Shown: piece after piece, positions 33,582-42,010 of the stretch
How positions within the stretch are numbered: the stretch's first letter is position 1
Layout: every line of letters starts with the position of its first letter
NCBI GenBank assembly: GCA_965279255.1
Contig: OZ257146.1
Coordinates: 3,162,001 to 3,226,000, forward strand
Direction: 5' to 3'
From: CAMFLJ01 sp965279255
Lineage (GTDB): Bacteria > Actinomycetota > Acidimicrobiia > Acidimicrobiales > Acidimicrobilacustridaceae
DNA length: 64,000 nt
Translations under genes and position numbers: made by a program
The notes under the pieces: generated by a model
Databases searched by the model: none
The model's input: only the letters and a program-made list of their open reading frames with translations
Told to the model about the DNA's origin: nothing

Positions 33582-34199
33582 GTGACGAGCGACGTGGTGC
33601 CCGACGACGAGCTCGATCGTGAGGCCCTGCTCGATCGCCTCCGGGTCGCCGAGAAGCGACTGGCCCTCGCCGAGGCCGAGCTGGCCCTCGCCCAGGTGAC
33701 GCGGGCGCCCGCGTGGAAGCCGGCCAACCCCACGAGCGCAGAGGTGGCCGACCGCCTAGACGACCTCGCACCGGCGCTCGACGTGCTGTTCCACACCGCC
33801 GAGGTCGCCATGGTCCTGCTCTCGTCCGACGGGGTCATCCTCCGGGCGAACAACCGGGCGGCCGAGCTCTGGGGCCTGCCGATCTCGGAGATCTGCGGAC
33901 GGCGCACCATCGACATGACGGCCCCGGAGGACCGCGCCCGCACCGCTCGCGCCCTCGCCGCCGAGGGCCGGGGCGAGTTCCTGATGAAGACCTACCTGCG
34001 GGCCGACGGCACCCGGGTGCCGGCGCTGGCGATGGGCTGGCCGCTCCTCGACGACGACGGCAGGGAGGTCTGCCTGATCGGCGTGGCGGTCCCGACCGCA
34101 GAGGTCCGGATGACCGCGTCCACGCTCCGCGAGGCCACCGACAGCCATCCCCGGAACCAGGCCAGGGCCGGCGCCTCGGACGGCGCCGACCAGACCTGA
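33582..34199 (+). CDS. PAS-domain sensor protein
   Basis: This 205-residue protein has an N-terminal Glu/Ala/Leu-rich coiled coil (about residues 8-40) and a PAS domain (about 60-180): LFHTAEVAMVLLSSDGVILR, NRAAELWGLPISEICGRRTID and LRADGTRVPALAMGWPLLDD. No output domain is present, so it may act as a soluble partner for a kinase or cyclase. The GTG at 33582 is preferred because CGGAG lies nine bases upstream; an in-frame GTG at 33549 would add 11 residues. The preceding 169 bases contain a direct repeat CCACGCGGG (33473 and 33500 region) of unknown meaning. Confidence 0.75.
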   Translation: MTSDVVPDDELDREALLDRLRVAEKRLALAEAELALAQVTRAPAWKPANPTSAEVADRLDDLAPALDVLFHTAEVAMVLLSSDGVILRANNRAAELWGLPISEICGRRTIDMTAPEDRARTARALAAEGRGEFLMKTYLRADGTRVPALAMGWPLLDDDGREVCLIGVAVPTAEVRMTASTLREATDSHPRNQARAGASDGADQT

Positions 34200-34230
34200 C
34201 CCGGCTCTGCGGCCGGCCGTCCCGCCCCGG

Positions 34231-35115
34231 TCAGAGCAGGCCGGCGAGCACCTCGAGGGTGGCCTGGCGGTTCTTGTAGGGCACGGCGACGAACTGGGTG
34301 GCGCCCTGCTCGAACACCCGCTCGACCCCGGCCCGCACGGAGGCGGCATCGCCGACGATGGCCACGTCGGCCGGGCCCGCGGCACCCTCGCGGTCGAGCA
34401 TCGCCCGGTACGACGGCAGGAACCCGTAGCCGGCGAAGCGTTCGCCGGCGGCCTCGCGGGCACCGGCCTCGTCGTCGGTGACGCACACGGGCAGGGCGCA
34501 GACGACCCGCGGCGCGGGCCGGCCGGCCTCGGACGCCGCCTTGGCCAACGTCGGTGCGATGTGGGAGCCGATGGTGGTGGGCCCGGTCATCCAGGTGACG
34601 GTGCCGTCGGCGAGACGACCGGCGACGCCGAGCATCTGCGAGCCGAGCGCGGCGACCAGCACCGGTACGGGCGGGGCATCGGGGACGTCGAGGGCCAGCT
34701 TGCCGGTGAGGGTCTCGCCCTCGGCGTCGACCGCCTCGCCGTTGACGAGCGGCATGAGGATCGAGAGGTACTCGCGCAGGTGGCGCACCGGCTTCTCGAA
34801 GGAGATGCCGAGCATGCCCTCGATCACGATCTGGTGCGACAGGCCGATGCCGAGCGTGAGGCGGCCACCCGACACCTGCTGCACCGTGAGCGCCTGGGCG
34901 GCGAGCATCATCGGGTGGCGCGGGTAGGTGGGCACCACACCGGTGGCGAGGCCGATGCCGGGGACCTCCCGTGCGACCACGGCCAGCGTGGTGAGCGCGT
35001 CGATGCCGAAGATCTGCGGCATGCAGAAGGTGCTGAAGCCGCCGGCGGCGACCTCCTGGGCCAGGGTGACCGCCTCGTCGACGGTCTGGGGCTGGTGGAA
35101 GATCCCGATGTCCAT
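34231..35115 (-). CDS. LLM-class F420-dependent oxidoreductase
   Basis: This 294-residue luciferase-like monooxygenase-fold protein has the barrel strands VAREVPGIGLATGVVPTYPRHP and QQVSGGRLTLGIGLS, which match actinobacterial F420-dependent reductases/dehydrogenases. PVPVLVAALGSQMLGVAGRLADG is the following conserved strand-loop. It probably uses reduced or oxidised F420 to transform an unknown substrate. ATG start at 35115. The upstream F420-type gene ends 15 bases away, so the pair forms an operon. Confidence 0.88.
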   Translation of the reverse strand: MDIGIFHQPQTVDEAVTLAQEVAAGGFSTFCMPQIFGIDALTTLAVVAREVPGIGLATGVVPTYPRHPMMLAAQALTVQQVSGGRLTLGIGLSHQIVIEGMLGISFEKPVRHLREYLSILMPLVNGEAVDAEGETLTGKLALDVPDAPPVPVLVAALGSQMLGVAGRLADGTVTWMTGPTTIGSHIAPTLAKAASEAGRPAPRVVCALPVCVTDDEAGAREAAGERFAGYGFLPSYRAMLDREGAAGPADVAIVGDAASVRAGVERVFEQGATQFVAVPYKNRQATLEVLAGLL

Positions 35116-35130
35116 GGTGTGGCTCCTTGT

Positions 35131-35976
35131 TCAGCCGGCGAGGGGGGCGAGGGCCACGGCGTGGGCCTCGAGGGTGGCGGGGCCGTGGGGCGGTGGGAGA
35201 TAGACGATGCCCAGGTCGATGCCGGCCTCGGCGAAGGCCGCGGCCTGCTCGGCCGCCTTGCCCGGGTTGTCGGGATCGGCCAGCAGGTGGATCGAGGTGG
35301 TGATCTCCGCCGGGTCGCGTCCGATGGCGGCGCAGGCCTCCCACAGCACATCGCGTGCCTCGGTCCACATCTCGACCGTGCCGCCGGGGTGGTTCCAGTG
35401 CTGGGCGAAGCGGGCGGCGATGGGGAGGGTGCGGCGCTTGCCGGCCCCGCCGATGACGATCGGCGGATGGGGCCGTTGCACCGGCTTGGGCTCGCACCAG
35501 GCGTCGGTGAGCTGGAAGTGAGTGCCCTGGAAGTTCGTCGTGGGGTTGGTGAGCAGCGACTGCACGACCTCGACGTACTCCTCGAACCGGTCGAAGCGCT
35601 CGGTGAGGTTCGCGCCGAGGTCGAGGCCGTAGGCATCGGCCTCCTCGTCGTTCCAGCCGGCGCCGAGCCCGAGCTCGAGGCGGCCGCCCGAGATGATGTC
35701 GACGGTGGCCGCCATGTTGGCCAGCACCGCCGGATGCCGGTACGGGGTGCCGGTGACCAACACGCCCACGCGGATGCGGCGGGTGGCCTGGGCCAACGCC
35801 GTCAACGTGGTCCAGCCCTCCAGGCACGGGCCGTGGGAGTCGTCGGAGAAGATCGGGTAGAAGTGGTCGAAGTTCCACCCCGACTCGTAGAGCTCGATGT
35901 CGTCGGCGGCCCGCCAGACGTCGAGCATCGCCGACCAGGTCGTGTGTTGGGGTGAGGTCTTGAAGGCGAAGCGCAC
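35131..35976 (-). CDS. LLM-class F420-dependent oxidoreductase
   Basis: This 281-residue protein starts MRFAFKTSPQHTTW and shows IRVGVLVTGTPYRHPAVLAN, VDIISGGRLELGLGAGWNDEE and PHPPIVIGGAGKRRTLPIAARFAQHWN, the classic F420-type luciferase-like signatures. It differs from the downstream gene in lacking detailed similarity outside these motifs, so the two probably act on different substrates or as a two-step pair. The start is GTG at 35976. Confidence 0.9.
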   Translation of the reverse strand: MRFAFKTSPQHTTWSAMLDVWRAADDIELYESGWNFDHFYPIFSDDSHGPCLEGWTTLTALAQATRRIRVGVLVTGTPYRHPAVLANMAATVDIISGGRLELGLGAGWNDEEADAYGLDLGANLTERFDRFEEYVEVVQSLLTNPTTNFQGTHFQLTDAWCEPKPVQRPHPPIVIGGAGKRRTLPIAARFAQHWNHPGGTVEMWTEARDVLWEACAAIGRDPAEITTSIHLLADPDNPGKAAEQAAAFAEAGIDLGIVYLPPPHGPATLEAHAVALAPLAG

Positions 35977-36015
35977 GGGCCGAGGCTAACGAGGACGCCC
36001 TCGCCTCGCCTCGGG

Positions 36016-36462
36016 TCAGTCGTCGTGGGGCCGGCGCCGTTCCCGCTTGCGGGCGGCCTGGTGGCGCTTGGCCTCGAGGCGACGCTCGACCGCGCCCCGG
36101 GTGGGGCGGGTGGGGCGGCGGGGCGGATCGACCCGGAGGGCCTCGGCCAGGCGTCGCCGCAGCCGGTCGAGGGCGAGACGGCGGTTGCGCAGCTGCGAGC
36201 GCTCGTCGTCGGCGCTCACCATCACGACGTCGCCCAGGCGCGATCGCAGCCGCGAGCGCTGGGTGTCCGACAGCGCGGTCGAGGTGCGCACGTCGAAGCG
36301 CACCTCGGCCCGGGTGTGGGCCCGGTTGGCGTGCTGGCCGCCGGGCCCGCCCGAGGGCCCGAAGCTCCAGCTGAGCTCATGGGCCGGGATCACCACGGAG
36401 GAGGTGACCCTCAGCGCGTCGTCGCCGGGGCCGGCACGGGGGATGTCGCCGTCGGCCGCCAC
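36016..36462 (-). CDS. arfB: Class-I release-factor-like peptidyl-tRNA hydrolase (ArfB type)
   Basis: This 148-residue protein has an RF-1 domain with the catalytic GGQ motif in SGGPGGQHANRAHT (GGQ near residues 41-43). The C-terminal tail is strongly basic (RRLEAKRHQAARKRERRRPH), the ArfB/ICT1 hallmark that enters the mRNA channel of stalled ribosomes. It lacks the stop-codon recognition domains of RF1/RF2. It should release peptides from non-stop ribosomes. GTG start at 36462; the first 20 residues have no family counterpart, and a GTG further downstream could also be used. Confidence 0.87.
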   Translation of the reverse strand: MAADGDIPRAGPGDDALRVTSSVVIPAHELSWSFGPSGGPGGQHANRAHTRAEVRFDVRTSTALSDTQRSRLRSRLGDVVMVSADDERSQLRNRRLALDRLRRRLAEALRVDPPRRPTRPTRGAVERRLEAKRHQAARKRERRRPHDD

Positions 36463-36558
36463 GCCGTCGAGCCTACGGTCCCGTTCCCCCTACGCTGCCG
36501 GACCGACGACACCGGGCCTGCCGCATTCGCCGGGCGGCCCACCACCAGGGGGACATCG

Positions 36559-36777
36559 ATGACCGGGAACGAGTGGATCCGCGCCTTCGCCGAGCAGCTC
36601 GGCATCGAGCCGCTGAGCGAGGCCGACGTCGAGGCGCTCCTCGACCTGGCCGGTGTCGCCGCCCACGCCTCGGAGCGCCTGGCGGCTCCGCTCACGTGCT
36701 ACCTGGTCGGTCGGGCCGGTGTGGCTCCCGCCGATGCCCTCGCCACCGCGCAGGCGATGGCCGGCACCGGCGACTGA
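36559..36777 (+). CDS. DUF6457 small protein
   Basis: This 72-residue protein reads as one helical domain: NEWIRAFAEQLGIEPLSE, VEALLDLAGVAAHASERLAA and PLTCYLVGRAG, matching DUF6457, which in actinobacteria often lies next to or is fused with molybdenum-cofactor guanylyltransferase genes. No such gene is adjacent here. The ATG at 36559 follows AGGGGGACATCG. Its stop is six bases from the stop of the convergent GGDEF-EAL gene. Confidence 0.7.
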   Translation: MTGNEWIRAFAEQLGIEPLSEADVEALLDLAGVAAHASERLAAPLTCYLVGRAGVAPADALATAQAMAGTGD

Positions 36778-36783
36778 GTCGGC

Positions 36784-38706
36784 TCAGGCCTCGAGGCCGA
36801 GGCCGGGCCGGGGCCGGACGAAGCGCTCGGGCGGCACCGGGGCACCGAAGAGCCATCCCTGACCGTAGTGGCAGCCCATGGCGCTCATGACCTCGAGCTG
36901 GGCCTCACGCTCGATGCCCTCGGCCACGACCTTGCGGCCCATCGACCGGGCGAGGGCGACGATGCGCCCGGCGAACTCGGCGCCCTCGGGGCTCTGGTCG
37001 ACGTCGGCGGTGAACGTGCGGTCGATCTTGATGAGGTCGAACGGCATCGTGCGCACCAGGCGCAGCGACGACCAGCCCGTGCCGAAGTCGTCGAGGGCGA
37101 GGCTGATGCCGAGCCGACGCAGGTCGCTGAGCCGGCGGGCGACGAGGTGCTCGTCGGCGCCGAGGACGTGCTCGGTGAGCTCGACGGTGACCCGCATGGG
37201 GTCGAGACCACTGCGGTCGAGGTCGCTCTCGACGATCTCGAGGAGGTCGTCGGCGAGCAGCTGGGTGACCGACAGGTTCACCGACACCGAGGGCAGCGAT
37301 CCGTCGGCGAGGGGCGCCCAGCGGACGGCCTCCTCGAACGACACCCCGAGGGTGCGCAGCGAGATGGCGGCCATGAGGCCGGAGTCCTCGGCGATCTGGA
37401 GGAACTCTCCTGGCGCGTGGACCTCGCCGTCGGCGCTGCGCCACCGCAGGAGCGCCTCGTGGCCGACGACGTCGCGTGACGGCAACTCGACGATCGGCTG
37501 GAACCAGACCTCGAGCCCGCCGGTGTCGAGGGCGTCGCGCAGGCCGGTCTCGACCCGGCTGCGGTGCCCGGCCCGGCGGCGGGTCTCGTGGTCGGCGACG
37601 ATCACGCGGCCCCGGCCGAGGCGCTTGGCCTCGTACATGGCCTGGTCGGCGTCGGCGATCCAGGAGTCGGGGTCGGCCCAGGTGAGGCCGTTGGCCCGGT
37701 CGACCGACACGCCGATGGAGGCCACCGCCCGCAGGCCGGTGCCGACCGGTCCGGGGGTGGAGGCGAGTGCGACGGCGAGGCGCTGGCCGACGCGGCGGGC
37801 GGCCACCTCCGCGTCGTCGCCCTCGAGCTCACGGCACAGCACGGCGAACTCGTCGCCACCGAACCGGGCGGCGACGTCGCCGGCGCGCACGGTGCGGCGG
37901 AGGGCGTCGGCGACCGAGACGAGCACGGCGTCGCCGATCGAGTGGCCGTAGGCGTCGTTGACCTGCTTGAAGCGGTCGAGGTCGAACAGCAGCACGGCGG
38001 CGGGGCCGTCGGCGTTGGCGAGGTGGTCGCGGATCGCCTCGGTGAAGCCGACCCGGTTGACGAGGCCGGTGAGGGAGTCGACCGTGGCCCGCTCCCGCAG
38101 CTCGGCGGTGACCCGGTGGCTCGACATGGCCAGGGTCAGGATCCAGCGGGCCTGCGCACCGCCGGGCGTCTCGTCGCCCTCGAGCGCGGCGAAGAGGTCC
38201 TCGGCGTCGTCGGGCAGGTCTTCGTTGTCGGAGTCCTGGTGCACGAGCAACGAGCGCACGAGGCCGGCGACCTCGTAGAGCGGCTTGCCGGCGGCGATGG
38301 CCTCCAGCGCGGCGTTGGCGTCGGCGAGGAGGCGGTCGTGGGCGTGGCGGCGCGAGACGTTGCGGGTGGTGACGAGGATGGCCCCGACCCGGGGGTCGTC
38401 GAGCAGGTTGCGGGCCGAGCACTCGATGACCTCGTAGTGGCCCTCGGAGTGGAGCATCCGGAGCTGGCAGTCGAACTCGGCGCCGGGGCTCGTGAGGACC
38501 GTCTCCTCCATGGTCTCGTAGAGGGCGAGGTCCTCGGGATGGATGAGCTGCCGGGCGTTGAGCGAGACGAGGGTGTCGTAGCCCAGCGTCGGCATGGTGT
38601 CGGGCGCCTCCATGATGATGTTGCCGTCGGCGTCGAGCAGCGACACCGTGCACGCCATCAGGCTCAGGATCACGTCCTTGTCGGCGCCCGCGCCCACGTC
38701 GCTCAT
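36784..38706 (-). CDS. PAS-GGDEF-EAL c-di-GMP turnover protein
   Basis: This 640-residue protein has an N-terminal PAS-like sensor (about 10-130). A GGDEF domain follows (about 200-375) with the intact active site RFGGDEFAVL near 283. The EAL domain (about 385-630) keeps EALLRW near 416, ELTEH near 510, DDFGTGWSSL near 540, KIDRTF near 560 and AEGIEREAQ near 600. Both cyclase and phosphodiesterase motifs look intact, so it could make or degrade c-di-GMP depending on the signal. ATG start at 38706. Confidence 0.92.
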   Translation of the reverse strand: MSDVGAGADKDVILSLMACTVSLLDADGNIIMEAPDTMPTLGYDTLVSLNARQLIHPEDLALYETMEETVLTSPGAEFDCQLRMLHSEGHYEVIECSARNLLDDPRVGAILVTTRNVSRRHAHDRLLADANAALEAIAAGKPLYEVAGLVRSLLVHQDSDNEDLPDDAEDLFAALEGDETPGGAQARWILTLAMSSHRVTAELRERATVDSLTGLVNRVGFTEAIRDHLANADGPAAVLLFDLDRFKQVNDAYGHSIGDAVLVSVADALRRTVRAGDVAARFGGDEFAVLCRELEGDDAEVAARRVGQRLAVALASTPGPVGTGLRAVASIGVSVDRANGLTWADPDSWIADADQAMYEAKRLGRGRVIVADHETRRRAGHRSRVETGLRDALDTGGLEVWFQPIVELPSRDVVGHEALLRWRSADGEVHAPGEFLQIAEDSGLMAAISLRTLGVSFEEAVRWAPLADGSLPSVSVNLSVTQLLADDLLEIVESDLDRSGLDPMRVTVELTEHVLGADEHLVARRLSDLRRLGISLALDDFGTGWSSLRLVRTMPFDLIKIDRTFTADVDQSPEGAEFAGRIVALARSMGRKVVAEGIEREAQLEVMSAMGCHYGQGWLFGAPVPPERFVRPRPGLGLEA

Positions 38707-38845
38707 CTCCTGACCGCCTCCTGCTTCCTCTGCGGCCGGGCACGCCTGCCGGCCTTCGTCCTGCGGCGATGGAGCTCACCGCGTCTTTCACGCACAGTAG
38801 CCGGTCGAACGCTCTACGACGTAGCGGCCCTTGGATGCCCCCGCA

Positions 38846-39199
38846 TCACACGAATGAGGCAACGACGTCCTCCGGGGGACGGGCCACCGCGGCCCGTTCC
38901 GCGGTCTCGATCAGCGGCCGCTGCATGAGCTCGGGGTGCTCGACGAGGAGGTCGACGACCGCGGCCGACTCGTCGTACGCCCCGGCATCGAGGCCGAGGT
39001 CCTTGAACCGGTTGTCGTGGCGGACCAGGTCGGCGACCGGCCCGTCGAGGTGCCCCACGATGCGCTCGAGATCGGCCCGCGACGGCGGGGTCTTCAGGTA
39101 GAGCACGGTGTCGAACTCGGCCCCCGCCGCCTCGAGCGCCTCGAGCGCACGGCGCGAGTTGGAGCACTTGGGGTTGTGGAAGAGGGTGAGGTCGGCCAT
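38846..39199 (-). CDS. arsC: ArsC-family arsenate reductase-like protein
   Basis: This 117-residue thioredoxin-fold protein has HNPKCSNSRRAL near residues 8-19. Cys12 is the catalytic cysteine of glutaredoxin-dependent arsenate reductases, and the CxxS form fits that class. Downstream elements LYLKTPPSRADLERI and VRHDNRFKDLGLD fit the family, as does MQRPLIETAERAAVARPPEDV, which contains the RP arsenate-binding residues. No other ars genes are nearby, so it may serve in general arsenate tolerance or another redox role. ATG start at 39199. Confidence 0.88.
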   Translation of the reverse strand: MADLTLFHNPKCSNSRRALEALEAAGAEFDTVLYLKTPPSRADLERIVGHLDGPVADLVRHDNRFKDLGLDAGAYDESAAVVDLLVEHPELMQRPLIETAERAAVARPPEDVVASFV

Positions 39200-39208
39200 G
39201 CCCCGATG

Positions 39209-39496
39209 CTAGGCAGGCGACCAGGCGGGCGTCGCCGCCCCCGACCGGGACCGCCGCAGGCCGGCCGCCCGGAGGCGGCGCACCAGCACGCGGGCGTCGA
39301 CTTCGACCGCACCCAGGCGGATCGCCTCGGCCCGGTAGTCCTCGGGGACGTCGTAGTGATCGCCCTGGAACGCCCGGCGAGGGATCTCGAGCAGCTCGGC
39401 GAACGCGTGGAGCTCGTCGTAGCTGACGTCGCTGACCATGTGGGCCCAACGACGGCCCCTCCAGTTCCAGATCGCCTGGTCGACGAGCACGGCCAT
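39209..39496 (-). CDS. DUF4031 domain protein
   Basis: This 95-residue protein matches the DUF4031 family: VLVDQAIWNWRGRRWAHMVS, YDELHAFAELLEIPRRAFQG, and DHYDVPEDYRAEAIRLGA. Conserved His, Asp and Tyr in these motifs suggest a small enzyme or nuclease-like fold, but no function is established to my knowledge. It is nine bases upstream of arsC in the same direction. ATG start at 39496. Confidence 0.82.
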   Translation of the reverse strand: MAVLVDQAIWNWRGRRWAHMVSDVSYDELHAFAELLEIPRRAFQGDHYDVPEDYRAEAIRLGAVEVDARVLVRRLRAAGLRRSRSGAATPAWSPA

Positions 39497-39547
39497 GCCG
39501 GGACGCTATCGGGGCAGGATGGAGGTTCGGCAGACCGAGGGGGCCAG

Positions 39548-40207
39548 ATGACGACGACGCCGGGACGAGACGCGGTGCACGCGACGAGCCGCGTGCTCGG
39601 GCACCTGGCGCTGTACTACCGGCCGGGCGAGGAGGTCGCGGCCCGCACGCTGTTCACCGACCTCGGGTGCGAGCTGGTCGACAACGGGCCCCGCCCCGGC
39701 GACGACGGCTTCTGCAGCGCGGTGGTCGACGGGCCCACCGCCAACCACCACGACAACGTGGTGTACCTGGCCCGGATGGGCGAGGCCCAGTGGGAGCTCG
39801 AGCAGCGGGTGGCCGAGGTGATGGCCGGGCCGGCCGGCGCCGACTTCCACGCCCACATGGTCGAGTGGCCGGAGTCGGCACCCCACGTGGGGCTGAAGTA
39901 CCAGTCACTCGACGACCTCGAGGCCGCGGTGCTCGCCGTCGAGGAGCACGCCGCGGCGGGCGGCCCGCTCGAGGGGAAGATCACCGTCACCCGCTACCGG
40001 GCCCGGCCCGGCCTCGATGCCGACACCGACGCCCGCATGGCCGCCTCGCCGGTGTTCATCGACGCCGACCTGCCTGCGTTCGGCGATCACATCGTGCAGG
40101 TCTTCGTGCGCACGCCGATCTTCGGCGCCCTCACGTCGGCCACCACCATCGAGCTCGACTTCGCCTTCCCGCCCTTCCACGAGCAGGTGCCCACCTTCGG
40201 CCGCTGA
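39548..40207 (+). CDS. Protein of unknown function, possibly VOC-like
   Basis: This 219-residue soluble protein is one I do not recognise. The start LGHLALYYRPGEEVAARTLF and LGCELVDNG resembles the first module of a VOC/glyoxalase domain. Conserved-looking aromatic/His segments follow (ANHHDNVVYL, DFHAHMVEWPESAPHVGLKY). A second module may begin near residue 170 (FGDHIVQVFVRTPIFG). The ATG at 39548 directly follows GGGGGCCAG. A two-tier hairpin lies 22 bases after the stop. It is divergent from DUF4031 across 51 bases. Confidence 0.6.
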   Translation: MTTTPGRDAVHATSRVLGHLALYYRPGEEVAARTLFTDLGCELVDNGPRPGDDGFCSAVVDGPTANHHDNVVYLARMGEAQWELEQRVAEVMAGPAGADFHAHMVEWPESAPHVGLKYQSLDDLEAAVLAVEEHAAAGGPLEGKITVTRYRARPGLDADTDARMAASPVFIDADLPAFGDHIVQVFVRTPIFGALTSATTIELDFAFPPFHEQVPTFGR

Positions 40208-40229
40208 CCCACGCCCGGCGGGCGCTCGT

Positions 40230-40266
40230 GAGGCAGAAACCCACCGGAACGGTGCACATCTGCCTC
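40230..40266. terminator. Two-tier hairpin (E) between convergent genes
   Basis: The outer stem GAGGCAGA/TCTGCCTC (8 pairs) encloses an inner perfect stem CACCG/CGGTG with a GAA loop, total 37 bases. It sits in the 73-base gap between the rightward unknown gene and the leftward gluQ, so a terminator is likely. The architecture (outer plus inner stem, about 40 bases) matches the TGGCTC-type hairpins elsewhere, though the arm sequence differs. Confidence 0.6.
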
Positions 40267-40280
40267 GGGAGGCGCCGGGT

Positions 40281-41222
40281 TCAGGCGGAGGACGCGGGCG
40301 CGAGCAGCTCGGAGGGGAGCACCCACGGTTCGCGCGAGACCGACGACGGGTCGAAGCGGGTGAGCAGCACCGCCGGCGTGACGGGCTCGCCGACCTCGCA
40401 CAGGTCGAGCGAGGCCCCGAACCACGACAGCACCTCGCCCGGCGTGCGCCCCAGCGCGAGCTGGTCGGACAGGGTGACCGAGCCGTGGCGCTTGGCCAGC
40501 CGCCGGTCGTCGGGCCCGTGCACCAGCGGGACGTGGGCGTGGGCCGGCACCGGCAGGCCGAGCAGCCGGGCGACGAGGATCTGGCGAGGGGTGGTGTGGA
40601 GCAGGTCGTCGCCCCGCACGACCTCGCCGACCCCGTCGTCGTGGTCGTCGACCACCACCACCAGGTTGTAGGCCGGCGCGCCGTCGGCCCGGCGGATCAC
40701 GAAGTCGTCGACCGCGCCGCTGACTGGACCGGCCACCCGGTCGACGAACGACACGACCTCGCCACCGGCCCGCAGCCGGACCGACGGACGGCGGCCCTCC
40801 GCCTCGCGCGCAGCCCGCTCCGCCGCCGTCAGGTCGCGGCAGGTGCCCGGATAGGCACCGGCCGGCAACGGGCCGTGGGGTGCCGAGACCGCCGCCTCCA
40901 CCTCGGCCAGGATCTCCCGCCGGGTGCAGTAGCAGGGGTAGGTCAGGCCCTCCGCCACGAGCCGCTCGACCAGGGCGTCGTGGGCCGTCCGGCGGGTGGC
41001 CTGCCGCAGCACCGGCCCGTCGTGGTCGAGGCCCAGGGCGGCGAGGTCGGCCATCGCCGAGGCCTCGTGCTCGGGGCGTGACGCGGCGACGTCGAGGTCC
41101 TCGATGCGCAGCAGGAACCGGCTGCCGTCGGACCGGGCGAAGAGCCAGGCCAGCAACGCGGTGCGGAGATTGCCGAGATGCAGCGGCCCGGTGGGGCTGG
41201 GGGCGAAGCGACCGTCGGGCAC
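40281..41222 (-). CDS. gluQ: Glutamyl-Q tRNA(Asp) synthetase
   Basis: This 313-residue class-I synthetase fragment resembles the GltX catalytic core without the anticodon-binding domain, as in GluQ-RS, which glutamylates queuosine in tRNA-Asp. It shows the HIGH-like motif PTGPLHLGN near residues 9-17 and KRHGSV as KMSKS variant near 250. The zinc site is C-Y-C (PCYCTRRE) plus Y-x3-C (AYPGTC), the arrangement typical of GluQ-RS. The GTG at 41222 gives PDGRFAPSPTG as N-terminus; a CTG overlapping the upstream stop is possible but less likely. It is the last gene of the CHAD-ParA-gluQ run. Confidence 0.88.
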   Translation of the reverse strand: MPDGRFAPSPTGPLHLGNLRTALLAWLFARSDGSRFLLRIEDLDVAASRPEHEASAMADLAALGLDHDGPVLRQATRRTAHDALVERLVAEGLTYPCYCTRREILAEVEAAVSAPHGPLPAGAYPGTCRDLTAAERAAREAEGRRPSVRLRAGGEVVSFVDRVAGPVSGAVDDFVIRRADGAPAYNLVVVVDDHDDGVGEVVRGDDLLHTTPRQILVARLLGLPVPAHAHVPLVHGPDDRRLAKRHGSVTLSDQLALGRTPGEVLSWFGASLDLCEVGEPVTPAVLLTRFDPSSVSREPWVLPSELLAPASSA

Positions 41223-41254
41223 GGGAGCTGGGACCGGGGCCGAGGACCGCGAGG

Positions 41255-42010
41255 TCAGGCCGACTGGAGCCGGGTGCTGATCTCGTCCCAGAGGGCGGCG
41301 TAGGAGCGCGCCGCCCGGCTGCCCGGCGAGAAGGCGGCGACGGGCTGGCGGTGCACGCCCATGCGCTCGATGTCGGTGACGGCGGGGATGAGCTCGTCGA
41401 GCAGGTCGGGCCGGGCCTCGCGCAGCTCGACCAGCAGCTCGCGGTGCAGGCGCTTGCGACGGTCGACCATAGAGAAGAAGCCGATGACGTCGAGGTCCTT
41501 CACGACCTCGGGGTTCTCCTCGACGAAGCGGTCGAGCTGCTCGAACGTGCGGATCGAGAGGGTGGTCGGGATCACCGGCACGAGCAGGGCGTCGGCGGCC
41601 CGGAACACGCTCTCGGACGCCAGCGAGATGCTCGGCGGGCAGTCGAGGAAGACCAGGTCGTAGTCGTCCTTCACGCTGCGCAGGACCCGGCGCAGGGTGG
41701 CGAGCGGCTTCTTCGAGCCCTCGAGCAGGAGGTCGAGGTTCCGCATGGAGAAGTCGGCCGGCACCACGTCGAGGTTGTCGTAGTCGCTGGCCTTGATGAC
41801 CTCGTCGAGGTCGCGGCGACCGGAGACCAGCGCCTTGCCGCCGCCCTTCACCTTGGGCCGGATGCGGAAGTAGAAGGTGGCCGCGCCCTGGGGGTCGATG
41901 TCCCAGACCAGCACCCGGTTGCCGCGGGAGGCGGCCTCGTAGGCGAGGTTCACCGCGGTGGCGGTCTTCCCGACGCCGCCCTTGATGTTGTAGGTCGCCA
42001 GGACCTTCAC
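41255..42010 (-). CDS. ParA/MinD-family ATPase (orphan, coupled to CHAD protein)
   Basis: This 251-residue deviant-Walker-A ATPase has the P-loop NIKGGVGKTATA, with the signature lysine K10 and catalytic K15. Switch I is DIDPQGAAT (Asp37, Asp39), and Walker B/switch II is DLVFLDCPPSISL near residue 126. The C-terminal MGVHRQPVAAFSPGSRAA matches ParA/Soj proteins. Such ATPases bind DNA as dimers and move cargo along the nucleoid. No parB gene or parS-like repeats are nearby. The GTG at 42010 overlaps the stop of the CYTH-CHAD gene (GTGA), so the CHAD protein is the obvious partner candidate (inference). Confidence 0.9.
   Translation of the reverse strand: MKVLATYNIKGGVGKTATAVNLAYEAASRGNRVLVWDIDPQGAATFYFRIRPKVKGGGKALVSGRRDLDEVIKASDYDNLDVVPADFSMRNLDLLLEGSKKPLATLRRVLRSVKDDYDLVFLDCPPSISLASESVFRAADALLVPVIPTTLSIRTFEQLDRFVEENPEVVKDLDVIGFFSMVDRRKRLHRELLVELREARPDLLDELIPAVTDIERMGVHRQPVAAFSPGSRAARSYAALWDEISTRLQSA

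Noticed and set aside
38814..38824. Palindrome CTACGACGTAG upstream of the GGDEF-EAL gene
   Set aside because: Five-base arms around one base, over 100 bases from the start and near the arsC stop; too weak to call an operator or a terminator.
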